Shown here: positions 52,501 to 61,266 of the stretch, piece by piece
Layout of the letters: the number at the start of each line of letters is the position of its first letter
How positions within the stretch are numbered: position 1 is the stretch's first letter
Assembly (NCBI RefSeq): GCF_040050925.1
Contig: NZ_CP157390.1
Location: forward strand, 558,001 to 622,000
Direction of reading: 5' to 3'
Source: Leifsonia sp. NPDC080035
GTDB taxonomy: Bacteria > Actinomycetota > Actinomycetes > Actinomycetales > Microbacteriaceae
Length of the DNA: 64,000 nucleotides
Program-made: the position numbers and the translations under genes
Notes under the pieces: model-generated
What the model saw: the letters and a program-made list of their open reading frames with translations, nothing else
Told to the model about the DNA's origin: nothing
Database searches by the model: none

Positions 52501-55500
52501 TTACTTCAGCAGCCACTGCCCGATCCAGCCGAGCAGCCAGTTCCAGACCAGCTCCCACACCCAGTGGCCGTTGGCGTTGCCGTTCGCCACCTTCAGCGTG
52601 TCCCAGCCGATGACGGTGTTGGCGCTGTCCTGAACGTCGAGCTTGTGGTCTCCCTTGGCGAGCGGCTTCGGCAGCGTCAGGTGGAGGACGCCGTCCGCCG
52701 GCACCTGCACCCAGCCGTTGCCGACGCTCTGCGGGGTGGAGTACACCCACACCGAGACCCACTGGCCCGCGCGCTGCTTGCCGACCGTGATGTCGATCGG
52801 GTCGCCCGCGTGGTACGCCTTGTCCTTGAAGCCGACCTTGCCCTGGAGGGCCTTGGTCAGCTTCGACTCGGCCTGGGCGACCGGGTCGGACGTCGGCTTG
52901 CCGCCGGTCGGAGCGTCCGCGACGGTGAGCGGGATGCGCACCGTCGTTCCCGACTCCTTCGCCGTCAGCACGAGCGTGCTCGCGCCGGCAGCGTTCGCCG
53001 GGACCGTGAAGCTCACGGTCGCCGAACCGGTCGCGTCCACCGGCACCGTGCCGATGACGGCGGAGCCGCCCCAGCTCAGCTCCAGGGACGTGTTGGCCGG
53101 GCTGCCGAGGCTGGTCAGGTTGAGCTTCTGCACACCGAAGCTCACCTGCTGGCCCTGCTTCAGCGTCGTGGTCGGCACCCCGGTGACGGAGACGCCGCGG
53201 CGCTCGAAGCTCGGCGACAGCGGGCTGTGCGCGGAGATGTAGCCGATCCACGCGTCCCGGTCGATGAGGCCGGAGTCGCGGGTGTCCTTTCCGGCGGCGA
53301 AGGCGCGGAAGTTGTCCCCGCCCTGCAGCAGGAAGCTGAACGAGCCGATCCGGTACGACTTCGCCGGGTCGATGGGCGCTCCGTTCACGAGGATGCTCGT
53401 GATGCGGTCGCCCTCGGCGCGGGTCACGTCGTACGTGTAGCTGACGTTCTTCGACAGGCCGAGGTTGAGGAACGGCCGGCTCGGCACGGTGCCGTCCGCG
53501 TTCCGCTGCCACTGCTGCTCGAGCGCCTCCTTGAACTGCGCACCGGTGAGGGTGGTCGTCCAGAGGTTGTTCACGAACGGCAGGACGGCGTTCGCCTGCG
53601 CGTAGGTGACCGTGCCGTCGGTGCCGTACAGCAGCTCGGACCGCAGACCGCCGGGATTGACCACGCCGATCTCCGCGCCGCCCTTGTCGGACGGTGAGAG
53701 GGTCGACAGCAGCGAGTCGGCGACGAGGTTGCCCAGGGTGGACTCGCTCATCCGGTCGTCGCGCGCACCGTTCAGGTACGCGGTCGTGATGTCCGCGGTG
53801 ACGGAGCCGACCTTCTGGCTGCCGATCACATCGGCCGCGGCGAGCGCCTTGTCGACGATCGTCTTCACCTGCGCGACCCGCGGGTAGGCCGCGACGAGGG
53901 AGGCGTCGCTGTCCGTGGTGCGGGCGACGTTGCGGTCGGTGTGTCCGGTGACCTTCTTGGTGTCGCCGTCCACCGTCAGCGTGATCTGGCCGATGTTCTC
54001 GCCGTAGCTGCCGGTCTGCACGATCGGACGGGTGGCGCCGTCGACACCGGGCACGGGGCCCTCCCACGCGTACTGCTTGTGGGTGTGACCGGTGAAGATC
54101 GCGGAGACCTTCGCGCTGGTCTTGGTGACGATGTCGGCGAACGCTCCGCCGGCCGCGACCTCCTGCTCCAGCGTCGCGCCCTCGGGCTGACCGAAGCCGG
54201 CGCCCTCGTGGTACTCGGCCACGATCACGTCGGCCTCGCCGTTGCCGGGGTCGCCGTCCGTCAGCTGACCGGCGACGCGGTTGACCGCCTCCACCGGATC
54301 GCCGAAGTCGAGCGTCGAGACGCCGCCCGGGGAGACCAGGGTCGGGGTCTCCTGCGTGACTGCGCCGACGACGCCGACCTTCACGCCGTTCACGGTGAAC
54401 ACCGCGTACTCCGGCAGCGCCGGGGTCTTGGTGCCCTTCTCGTAGACGTTCGCGCCCAGGTAGCCGAAGTCGGCGGCGTCCTTCACGCGACCGGTGAGGT
54501 CGCTGAAGCCCTTGTCGAACTCGTGGTTGCCCACGGCGCTCGTCTTCAGGCCCAGCGCGTTCAGCACGTCCAGGGTGGGGATGTCGCCGGCCGAGGCCGA
54601 GGCGAACAGGGAGGCACCGATGTTGTCGCCCGCGGAGAGGAAGAGGGTGTTGCCCTCGCCGCCCTCGGCCTTGAGCTTCTCGATCGTGCCCGCGAACTTC
54701 ACCGTGTTGCTGTCGATGCGACCGTGGAAGTCGTTGATGTTCAGCAGGTTCAGCGTCACCGGCGCGGCCTTGAGGCCGAGCCCGATCACGATCGGGTCGT
54801 GGTCGCTGGAGCGATACGGTCCCGCCTCGTAGAAGTTGGTGACGTTGTAGTTGTAGCGGCTGTACTCCAGCGCGACGGACTCGACGGAGTTGATGTTCCA
54901 CACGTCGGCGCCCGTGATCGCCGTGTTCGCGGCGGGGGACGCGAGCACGTGGTCGAGCGAGCCGACCGTGCCGCCGAAGGAGTAGGTCGCCTTCGCGGTG
55001 CGAGTGCTGACCTGGTCCACGTAGCCGGCGTCGGTGAGGACCTTGATCGGGTCCTCGTTCAGGTACGCGTTGAAGTCGCCGATCAGCAGCACCTTGTCGA
55101 GCCCCAGCGTCGCCTTGCGCTCGTCCGCGAACGCGACCAGCGCGTGCGCCTGCTTCACGCGCGAGGCGTTGGATGCTCCCTGACCGTCGCCCTGGTCCGC
55201 GTCCTCACCGGTGCCGGAGCCCTTCGACTTGAAGTGGTTCACGATCGCGATGAACGCCGACGAGTCCGCGCTGCCGACCCTCTTGAAGGCCTGCGCGAGC
55301 GGCTGCCGGGCGTTCGAGAACGCGGCGTCCTGCAGGATGCGCGACTCGCCGACCGGGACCGCGGCGGCCTTCTTGTAGATGAAGGCCGTGCGGATGACGT
55401 CCTCGGTGGACGGCACGGACCCGGGCGAGGGCACGTATGCCCAGACCTCGCTGCCCGCGGCCGCGTTGAGCGCCGAGACCAGGGTCTTCAGCGCGTCGTC

Positions 55501-57291
55501 GCGGTCGAGGCCGAAGCGCGCCGAGTTCTCGATCTCCTCCAGCGAGACCACGTCGGCGGTGAGGGCGTTGATCGCGGCGACGATCTTGTCCTGCTGCCGC
55601 TTCAGGTTGGTCGCGTCGGCGGCGCCACGGGCGTCGCAGCCGCTGTTGACCGTGATCTTGTTGCCGTCGCGGTCGGTGTAGAACGTGCATCCCGACAGCT
55701 GGTCGCCCGTAGTGGTGAAGTAGTTCAGCACGTTGAACGTGGCAAGGCGCAGGTCGCCTCCCACGTTCTCCGGGGCGGCGGTGCGGGTGTTGCCGAAGCC
55801 GACCGGCTGGACCGTCGCGGCGTTCGCCGGGGTCAGCTCGGCGGTCGGCTGGAACTTCCAGGCGTCGTTGCGGTAGTCGAGCACGACCGGCTTGGTGAAC
55901 GTGACGGGGGCGCCGACGCGGACGGGGTTGCTCAGCGAGAGGTACGGCAGCGGCTTGGACTTGTTGGCTGCGCTGAGGAAGTTGGTGGAGGCGCCGTCGT
56001 CGAGCGTGACCGCGCGGGCTGCGTTCGCTGCGACCGCGGCGGTGTACTCGGCGGTGCCGGGGCGTGCGGTCTCGGTCGGCTGCACGAGCGGCTTGTCGCC
56101 CGCCGCGAGCCCGATTTCGCCGTACTGGTTGGCGGAGTAGACGTCGGTGACGGTGAACGCGCCCTGCGGTGCGATCAGCATCCCCTCGAGGCTCTCGCGC
56201 TGGGCGGCGGTGGCCGGCAGCGCGACGGTGGCCGGGGTGGGAGCGGTGACGCTGCTCGCGTCGAGCGCGTCGACCTTCGTCGCGGTGACCTCGGTGAGCC
56301 CGTTGTACTCGCTCACCGCTCCGGTGACCTGCACGTAGTCGCCGGCCTTCACCTTCGCGGCGTACGAGGATCCGTACACGAAGACGGCGTCGGAGGCCGT
56401 GTGCGTCGCGAGGTCGACGGCCCCGCCGGTGCCCGGCGTCTGGATGTAGAAGCCGTTGAAGCCGCCGGTCGCGTAGTTCGCGGTGACGACGCCGACGGTG
56501 GTGACGGTCTGGCCCGCCTTCGGGCTGGTGTCACCGGTTCCCTGGATGTCCGCGATCGTCACGGTGCCGGGCGGACCGGGGTCGGTTCCCGTTCCGGGGT
56601 CGGTGCCGCCGTCGCCCGGGTCGCCGGGATCGGTGGCCGTCGCGGCGTTCTGGGGCGAGATCGTGGCGCTGAGGGAGACGTCGGCGCTGTTGTCGTCGGT
56701 GTCTTTGAACGCGGTGCGGTTCAGGGACTTCACGTCCGTGTTGCCGGTCGGTGCCGTGGCGGCCTTGGCGCCCTCGAAGGTGTTCGAGGTGCCGTACCCG
56801 ATCAGGTCCGCGACGCCGGCGTTCCCGGTGACGGAGCCCGTGGGCAGGGTGAGCGCTGTGGCGCTCTTCGCGAGGATGAGGGTGCCGGTCGTCCCGCTCG
56901 GGTTCAGCGCGTTGCTGGCGACGTCCGGCGTCGGCAGGGCCGCGCCGTTGGTGCCGTTGGACGCGCCGGCGACCAGGTAGTAGCCCTTCGCGGCGATGCT
57001 GCCGGTGAGGGGAACGACACCATTGGCAGCCCCCGTCCCGGTGGCGGAACGGTACTGGACGCTCCAGCCGCTGAGCGAGACGGCGGCGTCGCCCGGGTTG
57101 TAGAGCTCGACGAACTTGTTCGTGTACGCCGCACCGGCGCTGCCGCCGGACAGGTAGGCCTCGTTGATGACGACGCCCGCGCCGTCGGTGCTGGCGAACG
57201 CCGGCGTCGCGGCGAGGGACCCGGCGGCGAGCCCGGCCCCGACGGCCAGGGCCGTGACAGCACGCCACAGCGTGCCTGTTCTGGTTGACAT
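52501..57291 (-). CDS. Multidomain secreted nuclease/5'-nucleotidase
   Basis: A 1596-residue secreted protein. Signal peptide (VTALAVGAGLAAGSLAATPAFA), lamin-tail domain (about 38-165, VINEAYLSGG, FVELYNPGDAAVSLSGWSVQ), OB-like domain (about 240-345), ExeM-type endonuclease/phosphatase (about 513-833, DLRLATFNVLNYF, SLEEIEN, LIGDFNAYL, RSSDHDPIVIGL), metallophosphatase (about 845-1090, NINDFHGRID, SAGDN, GNHEFDKG, GHTH) and 5'-nucleotidase C-terminal domain (to about 1365). An Ig-like domain and a Trp-rich C-terminus follow, with no LPxTG anchor. It would degrade extracellular nucleic acid and release nucleosides and phosphate. ATG at 57291 follows GAGGAGAG. Confidence 0.9.
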   Translation of the reverse strand: MSTRTGTLWRAVTALAVGAGLAAGSLAATPAFASTDGAGVVINEAYLSGGSAGAAYTNKFVELYNPGDAAVSLSGWSVQYRSATGTGAANGVVPLTGSIAAKGYYLVAGASNGTNGAALPTPDVASNALNPSGTTGTLILAKSATALTLPTGSVTGNAGVADLIGYGTSNTFEGAKAATAPTGNTDVKSLNRTAFKDTDDNSADVSLSATISPQNAATATDPGDPGDGGTDPGTGTDPGPPGTVTIADIQGTGDTSPKAGQTVTTVGVVTANYATGGFNGFYIQTPGTGGAVDLATHTASDAVFVYGSSYAAKVKAGDYVQVTGAVSEYNGLTEVTATKVDALDASSVTAPTPATVALPATAAQRESLEGMLIAPQGAFTVTDVYSANQYGEIGLAAGDKPLVQPTETARPGTAEYTAAVAANAARAVTLDDGASTNFLSAANKSKPLPYLSLSNPVRVGAPVTFTKPVVLDYRNDAWKFQPTAELTPANAATVQPVGFGNTRTAAPENVGGDLRLATFNVLNYFTTTGDQLSGCTFYTDRDGNKITVNSGCDARGAADATNLKRQQDKIVAAINALTADVVSLEEIENSARFGLDRDDALKTLVSALNAAAGSEVWAYVPSPGSVPSTEDVIRTAFIYKKAAAVPVGESRILQDAAFSNARQPLAQAFKRVGSADSSAFIAIVNHFKSKGSGTGEDADQGDGQGASNASRVKQAHALVAFADERKATLGLDKVLLIGDFNAYLNEDPIKVLTDAGYVDQVSTRTAKATYSFGGTVGSLDHVLASPAANTAITGADVWNINSVESVALEYSRYNYNVTNFYEAGPYRSSDHDPIVIGLGLKAAPVTLNLLNINDFHGRIDSNTVKFAGTIEKLKAEGGEGNTLFLSAGDNIGASLFASASAGDIPTLDVLNALGLKTSAVGNHEFDKGFSDLTGRVKDAADFGYLGANVYEKGTKTPALPEYAVFTVNGVKVGVVGAVTQETPTLVSPGGVSTLDFGDPVEAVNRVAGQLTDGDPGNGEADVIVAEYHEGAGFGQPEGATLEQEVAAGGAFADIVTKTSAKVSAIFTGHTHKQYAWEGPVPGVDGATRPIVQTGSYGENIGQITLTVDGDTKKVTGHTDRNVARTTDSDASLVAAYPRVAQVKTIVDKALAAADVIGSQKVGSVTADITTAYLNGARDDRMSESTLGNLVADSLLSTLSPSDKGGAEIGVVNPGGLRSELLYGTDGTVTYAQANAVLPFVNNLWTTTLTGAQFKEALEQQWQRNADGTVPSRPFLNLGLSKNVSYTYDVTRAEGDRITSILVNGAPIDPAKSYRIGSFSFLLQGGDNFRAFAAGKDTRDSGLIDRDAWIGYISAHSPLSPSFERRGVSVTGVPTTTLKQGQQVSFGVQKLNLTSLGSPANTSLELSWGGSAVIGTVPVDATGSATVSFTVPANAAGASTLVLTAKESGTTVRIPLTVADAPTGGKPTSDPVAQAESKLTKALQGKVGFKDKAYHAGDPIDITVGKQRAGQWVSVWVYSTPQSVGNGWVQVPADGVLHLTLPKPLAKGDHKLDVQDSANTVIGWDTLKVANGNANGHWVWELVWNWLLGWIGQWLLK

Positions 57292-57500
57292 CTCTCTCCT
57301 CGGTCGGAAGGGGAACTCGTGCGAGCCCGCGGTCACCTTATGGATCGCAGAAAACCGCCCGCTGTCTCTTGTGTGAACGTACAGAAAACTCGTTCGGGGG
57401 TAGACCGCTCATTTGAGCAGACGCGCGCGGCTAGCCCTTTACGCGCGACGGGGCGGGCCTGCCCCGGCGCGTCGTCCGCCCGTGCGCCATGATGGGAGGC

Positions 57501-58373
57501 ATGCGGATCGACGAGATCGCCCAGTTTCGGGCCCTGGCCGCCGAGGGCCACCTGGCCCTCGCCGCCGAGGCGCTCGGCGTCTCCCAGTCGACGCTCTCCC
57601 GCTCGCTCGCGCGTCTCGAGGCGGAGGCCGGTGTCGAGCTGTTCGACCGGCGCCGGGGGCACCTGGAGCTGAACCAGTACGGCGAGATCCTGCTGGCCCA
57701 CGCGACCCGCGCGGAGGCGGAGCTCGAGAACGCGCGCGCGCGGATCGACGCCCTGCGTGATCCCAAGGCCGGGACGGTGTCGCTGGCGTACGTGTCCTCG
57801 TTCGGCGGCTGGCTCATCCCGCGCGTTGTCAGCGAGTACCGTGGGCTGTTCCCCGACATCCGGTTCGTGCTGCGCGGCGGCACGGCGGACACTGTGCTGG
57901 ATGCGCTGCGCGAGGGCGCGGCGGACCTCGCGTTCCTCAGCCCCGACCCGCGCGATCCCGAGATCGACTGGCAGCCGCTGACCGCGGAGCGGCTCGTGCT
58001 CGGCGTGCCGGTGGGGCACCCGCTGGCGGAGCGCGACCGCGTGACCGTCGCCGACCTCGCCGGCGTCGACCTCGTCGCGCTTCGCCCCGGCTCCGGCCTC
58101 CGGCACATCGCCGACGCCTACTTCTCCGCGCACGGCGTCGTGATGGCGCCCGTGATCGAGGTGACGGAGCTGGCGACGCTGCGCGCGTTGGTGCGCGACG
58201 GCGTCGGCGTCGCGCTCATCCCGGACACTCCAGCAGAACCGGGCATCGTCGCGGTCCCTCTCGCCGACGAGGCGACGCGGGTGATCGGCATCGCCCGCAA
58301 CCGCGGGCGGTCGGAGTCGGCGGCCGCACGGCAGTTCGCACGCTTCGTGCGCGAGGAGCTCACGGCGCTCTGA
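57501..58373 (+). CDS. LysR-family transcriptional regulator
   Basis: A 290-residue regulator. The N-terminal helix-turn-helix is HLALAAEALGVSQSTLSRSL and a LysR effector domain follows (VSLAYVSSFGGWLIPRVVSE, PVIEVTELATLRALVRDG). ATG at 57501 gives the family-typical MRIDEIAQFRALAAEG; in-frame ATGs at 57489 and 57492 are alternatives. The nuclease gene diverges from it across 209 bp, so that gene is a possible but unproven target. Confidence 0.92.
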   Translation: MRIDEIAQFRALAAEGHLALAAEALGVSQSTLSRSLARLEAEAGVELFDRRRGHLELNQYGEILLAHATRAEAELENARARIDALRDPKAGTVSLAYVSSFGGWLIPRVVSEYRGLFPDIRFVLRGGTADTVLDALREGAADLAFLSPDPRDPEIDWQPLTAERLVLGVPVGHPLAERDRVTVADLAGVDLVALRPGSGLRHIADAYFSAHGVVMAPVIEVTELATLRALVRDGVGVALIPDTPAEPGIVAVPLADEATRVIGIARNRGRSESAAARQFARFVREELTAL

Positions 58374-58595
58374 GCGGTGACCGTCCCCGTTCGGGACGTT
58401 TGCCCCCTGCTCGAACGGTGTCGCTCGTACCGAACAGGGTCAGTCGCTTGGCTCGCGGCGACCCTCGCCGGGATTGATCGATGCGGACGATCGGGCCGAG
58501 AAAGCGCAGCGATTGGAATCGCTGAATCGGCGGGCGTACCATTTTGAGGTCCCGGACAGCGGCGTCCCTCCGCCCTGCACACCCGGGAGCATCCC

Positions 58596-58952
58596 ATCGC
58601 CACCGCCACCGAACTCCGCGTCGAACTCGTCATCCGCGACCGCCTGGGCTCGATCACCACGCTGATCACCACCCACGGCGCCGTCGATGCGCAGACCGCT
58701 GCCGCCGAGATCGACCGCGGCGCCGTCTCCTACGTGACCGGTCCGGACAGCTGGGTTCGCGCGCGGATCAAGACGATGCACGGTCTGGGCGGCCGGTACC
58801 TCTTCGCCAACTGGGACGGCACCGGCCGCAACAACCTGCACGACCTGTCGTCGCTGGAGGCGACCAGGTGGGTGGCGGTCTGCGCGCCGGAGACCCGTGG
58901 GCTCTGGTCGCGCATGCGCCGGCTCGTGCGCCGGAGCGGCCAGGACGCCTAG
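58596..58952 (+). CDS. DUF3892-like small protein with apparent ATC start
   Basis: The frame reads IATATELRVELVIRDRLGSI at its start and is uninterrupted to the TAG at 58950, about 118 residues. GGRYLFANWDGTGRNNLHDL resembles DUF3892. A GGGAG ribosome-binding site (58585-58589) is correctly spaced for the ATC at 58596, and no ATG, GTG or TTG lies between the upstream stop (58545) and that point; a CTG exists at 58575. Either ATC initiates, or a start-codon mutation reduced expression. An internal GTG at 58734 would lose 46 residues. Confidence 0.65.
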   Translation: MATATELRVELVIRDRLGSITTLITTHGAVDAQTAAAEIDRGAVSYVTGPDSWVRARIKTMHGLGGRYLFANWDGTGRNNLHDLSSLEATRWVAVCAPETRGLWSRMRRLVRRSGQDA

Positions 58953-58959
58953 CGGCCCC

Positions 58960-59538
58960 CTATCGGGCCACCGGCAGGATCACCCGCCACAGCCGGTCGA
59001 CGTCCGCCTGCAGTCCGTCCAGGCCGCCGCGCTCGTCGGCGATCATGTACGCGCCGAAGAAGCCCTGGACGGCGACCGCCGCGATGTCCTGAGGGTCGGC
59101 GGCGGAGTGGAGTTCGCCGTCCTCCGCGGCCTGGCGCAGGTAACCGGCGACGATGCCCGCCCACTGCGCGTAGGGGTCGGCGCCTGGCTCCGGCGGGAGC
59201 ACGGTCTGCGACAGCTTGAGCGCGGCGCGCACGCGGACATCCTCGACGAAGATCGTGGCGACACGGCTGGTCAGCTCGGTGACGGCGGCGAGGCCGCGCA
59301 GGCCGCTCGCCTCGACGGACTCGACGATCCCCGGCCAGTCGACGTGGTCCTCGGCGACGAGCGCACCGGCCAGGTCGAGCTTGGAGCGGAAGTGGAAGTA
59401 CACCGCGCCCTTCGTCAGGCCCGTGCGCTCCACGATGCGCTCCAGCCGGGCTCCCGAGAACCCGTGGCTGTCGAATTCCTCCGCGGCGGCGTCGAGGATG
59501 CGGGCACGGCTGCGTTCGGCGCGCTCCTGGCGTGGCAT
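58960..59538 (-). CDS. TetR regulator of the butyrolactone-receptor-like group
   Basis: A 192-residue regulator. MPRQERAERSRARILDAAAE and LERIVERTGLTKGAVYFHF match the ScbR/ArpA-like helix-turn-helix. The C-terminal domain is of usual length. ATG at 59538 is preceded by GAGGAG. Second receptor-like TetR in the window. A 20-bp semi-palindrome lies just upstream at 59549-59568. Confidence 0.9.
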   Translation of the reverse strand: MPRQERAERSRARILDAAAEEFDSHGFSGARLERIVERTGLTKGAVYFHFRSKLDLAGALVAEDHVDWPGIVESVEASGLRGLAAVTELTSRVATIFVEDVRVRAALKLSQTVLPPEPGADPYAQWAGIVAGYLRQAAEDGELHSAADPQDIAAVAVQGFFGAYMIADERGGLDGLQADVDRLWRVILPVAR

Positions 59539-59548
59539 GGGGCTCCTC

Positions 59549-59568
59549 GATCCGTAGGCTTGCGGTTC
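59549..59568. promoter_or_regulatory. Operator-like semi-palindrome upstream of TetR gene
   Basis: GATCCGTAGGCTTGCGGTTC matches its own complement at 14 of 20 positions and lies between the TetR gene and the divergent hydrolase gene. Confidence 0.35.
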
Positions 59569-59731
59569 GTTCGGTCCCCCGCGCAGAACACTAGCGGTCG
59601 GAGGGCGCCGGAGCCGCGGCGGCGGCAGGGACACGCCGTGCCCCCGCGCGCGCAACCGTGCGGTCGACGTCCCGCCAGCCCTGCAAGCGCCGTGTAAGCG
59701 CGCTGAAAGCCGGCGACGGGATGATCCGATC

Positions 59732-60541
59732 ATGACAACAACGGGCAGCGTCACCTCCCAGGACGGCACGACCATCGCCTATCGCACGACCGGCGCCGGC
59801 CGCGCGCTCGTCGTCGTCCCCGGCAACAACCGCATGGCGCACGACTACGACCGGCTCGCCACGGCGCTCGGCGACGCCTTCGCCGTGACCGTGATCGAGC
59901 GACGGGGACGCGGCGCGAGCGGGCCGCAGGGCGCGGACTACGCGCTCGACCGGGAGGTGGAGGATCTGGCGGCGGTGGCCGAGGCGGTCGGCGCGAGCGA
60001 CGTCTTCGGGCACAGCTACGGGGGCCTTGTCGCGCTGGTCGCGGCGCGCGCCGGCCGGATCATCCACCGCCTCGCCGTCTACGAGCCGGGGGTGTCCATC
60101 GACGGCTCGTTCGACCTCTCCTTCCGCGGCCGGTTCCGGGAGCTGCTCGGGCGCGGCAAGCATGTGCGCGCGATGGCGCTGTTCCTGCACCGGACGCGGC
60201 TGCTCCCGTTCGGCTGGACGCCGTACCCGGTCTGCTGGGCGCTGTCGGTGCTGATGGTCGGCCGCCGCGGCGAGATGCGCGACCTGATGCCGACGACGCC
60301 CGCGGAACTCGACGAGGTCGCCCGCGCGGACGGCGACGGCATGGCATACGCCGCCATCACGGCCGACACCCTCCTGGTCGCCGGAACCCGCTCGCCCGGC
60401 TACCTCACCGGCGTGCTCGAGCCGCTGAGCAGGATCATCCCCCGCTCGCACCGCGTGTCGCTCGACGGCGCCGACCACAATGCCCCCGACGAGAGCGCGC
60501 CGGAGCGGGTGGCCGTGGAGCTGCGGCGGTTCTTCGCCTAG
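59732..60541 (+). CDS. Alpha/beta hydrolase
   Basis: A 269-residue hydrolase. GHSYGGLVALVAA holds the nucleophile and DGADHNAPDE the catalytic His. VVVPGNNRMAHDYDRLATAL is the oxyanion region. It is divergent from the TetR gene and may be its target. Substrate unknown. Confidence 0.88.
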   Translation: MTTTGSVTSQDGTTIAYRTTGAGRALVVVPGNNRMAHDYDRLATALGDAFAVTVIERRGRGASGPQGADYALDREVEDLAAVAEAVGASDVFGHSYGGLVALVAARAGRIIHRLAVYEPGVSIDGSFDLSFRGRFRELLGRGKHVRAMALFLHRTRLLPFGWTPYPVCWALSVLMVGRRGEMRDLMPTTPAELDEVARADGDGMAYAAITADTLLVAGTRSPGYLTGVLEPLSRIIPRSHRVSLDGADHNAPDESAPERVAVELRRFFA

Positions 60542-60574
60542 CGCGGCGACCGCCGGCCATCGGCCCGCAGCGGA

Positions 60575-60629
60575 GATTGGTGCCGAATGTAGCGAATTCG
60601 TGCACGAAAGCGGACATTCGGCACGAATC
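60575..60629. terminator. Inverted repeat between convergent genes
   Basis: GATTGGTGCCGAATGT (60575-60590) and ACATTCGGCACGAATC (60614-60629) match at 15 of 16 positions. A perfect 12-bp palindrome TTCGTGCACGAA (60597-60608) lies in the loop. Confidence 0.7.
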
Positions 60630-60647
60630 GGGAGGCGCCGCCGGGCG

Positions 60648-61121
60648 TCAGCAGGAGTCGGCGAACAGCCGGCGCGGACGCTCGGGGTCGGCGTCGTCGA
60701 ACATCACCGAGGCGACCTCGCGCGGGGCGCCGAGCGGGTCCTTGCGGCCGGTCGACACGAACGACCAGTCGGCGTCGCGCTCCGGGTCGTGCTCGACCCA
60801 CACCGAGAAGTTCCAGAAGCCGTGGAAGGCGTCCTCCAGCAGGTGCTCCCCGTCGACGACCAGCACCCCCTCGCCCGCACGGAACGGCGCGACGACCGAC
60901 TCCCGGAAGGCGTCCGGGCTCATGCCGGTCGCGACGCTCGTCCGCTCGACCGTCTGCCCCTCCGCACGCAGGGCGTCCGCGAGAGCATCGGCCGCCGCGG
61001 CGCGGTCAGCGCCGGGGACCCCGGTGACCGCCACGAAGCGCGGTCCGCGCCGGTAGTGCTGCAGGAACTCGGTGGCGACGCCGTCGAAGAACGCCGCCCT
61101 GTCGGTGGTCACGCTGCCCAT
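60648..61121 (-). CDS. Uridine-kinase-like protein with lost P-loop lysine
   Basis: A 157-residue P-loop NTPase relative. The N-terminal strand-loop reads VTGVPGADRAAAADALADAL where family members have GxxGxGKT: Gly-Lys-Thr is Asp-Arg-Ala. The later VLVVDGEHLLEDAFHGFWNF fits the uridine kinase-like fold. Without the Lys it is unlikely to be an active kinase. ATG at 61121 is 6 nt after GATACT. Confidence 0.75.
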   Translation of the reverse strand: MGSVTTDRAAFFDGVATEFLQHYRRGPRFVAVTGVPGADRAAAADALADALRAEGQTVERTSVATGMSPDAFRESVVAPFRAGEGVLVVDGEHLLEDAFHGFWNFSVWVEHDPERDADWSFVSTGRKDPLGAPREVASVMFDDADPERPRRLFADSC

Positions 61122-61127
61122 GGCGCG

Positions 61128-61133
61128 AGTATC
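61128..61133 (-). promoter_or_regulatory. -10-like GATACT, leaderless start
   Basis: GATACT on the minus strand is 6 nt before the ATG at 61121 with no ribosome-binding site. Confidence 0.35.
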
Positions 61134-61266
61134 CCACCCGGGAGGGTGCGAAGCCAGCCGCGGCAGGCGCCGCGACCGAGCAGATCTGGAGAAGCGCACC
61201 TCCCGCGTGGTTCCCTAGGTTGGATGCAGCCGGCAGACGCCGGCGCACACCAGGAGGGGAAAGCGC

